Origin: Arthrobacter sp. U41
GTDB taxonomy: Bacteria > Actinomycetota > Actinomycetes > Actinomycetales > Micrococcaceae
Length of the DNA: 64,000 bases
Assembly (NCBI RefSeq): GCF_001750145.1
Contig: NZ_CP015732.1
Coordinates: 3,472,001 to 3,536,000, forward strand
Direction of reading: 5' to 3'
The notes under the pieces are model-generated. The model did no database searches. It was not told the DNA's origin and worked only from the letters and a program-made list of their open reading frames with translations. Shown here piece by piece: positions 63,535 to 64,000 of the stretch (positions are counted from its first letter, which is position 1; the number at the start of each line of letters is the position of its first letter). Position numbers and translations under genes: made by a program.

Positions 63535-64000
63535 CTTCACTCTGGCTGGACGGAGACCGGGCTATTCCGGTCGACGATTTTGTACCGGATGCCTCCTACG
63601 ACACGGTTGTCGTGGGGGCCGGCATTACCGGACTGGCAACTGCCCTGCTGCTCGCACGGTCCGGTATGACCGTCGCAGTCCTGGAGGCCAGATCCGTGGG
63701 GGCGGGGACCACAGGCAACACCACCGCGAAGCTGAGCCTCCTTCAGGGCACCGTGCTGTCCACCCTGCGTGGGCAGTACTCCCAAAAGACCGTCAACGCC
63801 TATGTGGAAGCCAACAAGGAAGGCCAGGCCTGGCTGCTCCGGCTTTTAGAGGAGAGGGCGGTGCCGTTCCAGCGCCGGGACGCTTACACCTTTGCGGTGA
63901 CCGACGCAGGGACAGACCGCATCCGGGCCGAGCTGGCAGTCGGCAAGGCTGCGGGGCTGGCAGTGGAGGAGGCCGCCGGGGATGCTGGGCTGCCGTTCAG
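63531..64000 (+). CDS. FAD-dependent oxidoreductase, N-terminal part
   Basis: The first 156 codons of a DAO-type flavoprotein; the rest lies outside the window. VVVGAGITGLATALLLARSG is the FAD-binding motif with the downstream acidic residue in AVLEARSVGAGTTGNTTAKLS. Family members of this kind often carry a C-terminal Rieske [2Fe-2S] domain, which cannot be checked here. ATGA overlap with the isochorismatase gene suggests one operon. Confidence 0.87.
   Translation, partial: MTSLWLDGDRAIPVDDFVPDASYDTVVVGAGITGLATALLLARSGMTVAVLEARSVGAGTTGNTTAKLSLLQGTVLSTLRGQYSQKTVNAYVEANKEGQAWLLRLLEERAVPFQRRDAYTFAVTDAGTDRIRAELAVGKAAGLAVEEAAGDAGLPF

Overview
The window is high-GC chromosomal DNA from an actinobacterium, most likely Micrococcaceae (Arthrobacter/Pseudarthrobacter-like). 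The evidence is a complete Pup-proteasome locus, the mycothiol ligase MshC, RbpA, HelY, a Ppm1-type mannosyltransferase, and a PafB-PafC protein fused into one chain as described for Arthrobacter. Genes are tightly packed with many ATGA/GTGA overlaps. About twenty start codons lie 6-8 nt after a TANNNT box, the signature of leaderless transcripts.

Layout: 0-2.5 kb, a thiolase / FabG / MaoC-hydratase operon ordered like mycobacterial fadA2-fabG4-htdX. 2.6-9.97 kb, mixed housekeeping (FUSC membrane protein, Xi-class GST, M50 peptidase with a DksA-like protein, hemerythrin, MalQ, phosphoesterase lipoprotein). 10-14.4 kb, small poorly characterised genes plus a DinB polymerase. 14.6 kb, tRNA-Leu(GAG) with its terminator. 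14.9-25.4 kb, M20 peptidase, acyl-CoA dehydrogenase, UppP, MshC, PAC2 protein, HAD phosphatase, site-2 protease and TrmI. 25.4-40.3 kb, the protein-turnover and export block: mpa-dop-pup-prcB-prcA-pafA, two FKBP isomerases, pafBC, tatA-tatC and helY. 40.4-50.6 kb, amidohydrolase, ppm1, rbpA, SPFH/NfeD pair, RlmA-type methyltransferase, S9 peptidase, peptide deformylase and a lipoprotein. 51.0-55.2 kb, a type III polyketide synthase cluster (PKS, methyltransferase, FAD monooxygenase) with a tandem-SRPBCC protein upstream. 60.6-64 kb, small hydrophilic or stress-type genes, two broken genes and the start of an FAD oxidoreductase.

The most distinctive object is a complete, cargo-free Tn7-like transposon at 55372-60369 (4,998 bp). 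It has 25-bp perfect terminal inverted repeats, a 5-bp target duplication (CTCAG) and three 17-bp sub-terminal repeats at each end. It carries tnsA-tnsB-tnsC-tniQ, with overlaps at the tnsA/tnsB and tnsB... tniQ-side junctions: GTGA at tnsA/tnsB and at tnsC/tniQ. The putative -10 box of tnsA lies inside the innermost left-end repeat, which suggests self-repression. tnsC has no ATG or GTG where its ribosome-binding site predicts one: the codon there is ATC.

How the genes work together: Mpa unfolds pupylated proteins into the PrcA/PrcB core, PafA attaches Pup after Dop deamidates its C-terminal Gln, and PafBC is the DNA-damage regulator associated with the locus. TatA/TatC form a minimal twin-arginine translocase. 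MshC makes mycothiol, the low-molecular-weight thiol likely to serve thiol-dependent enzymes here. Limits: everything was read by eye, with no database search, alignment or codon statistics. Family names rest on visible motifs and remembered family features.
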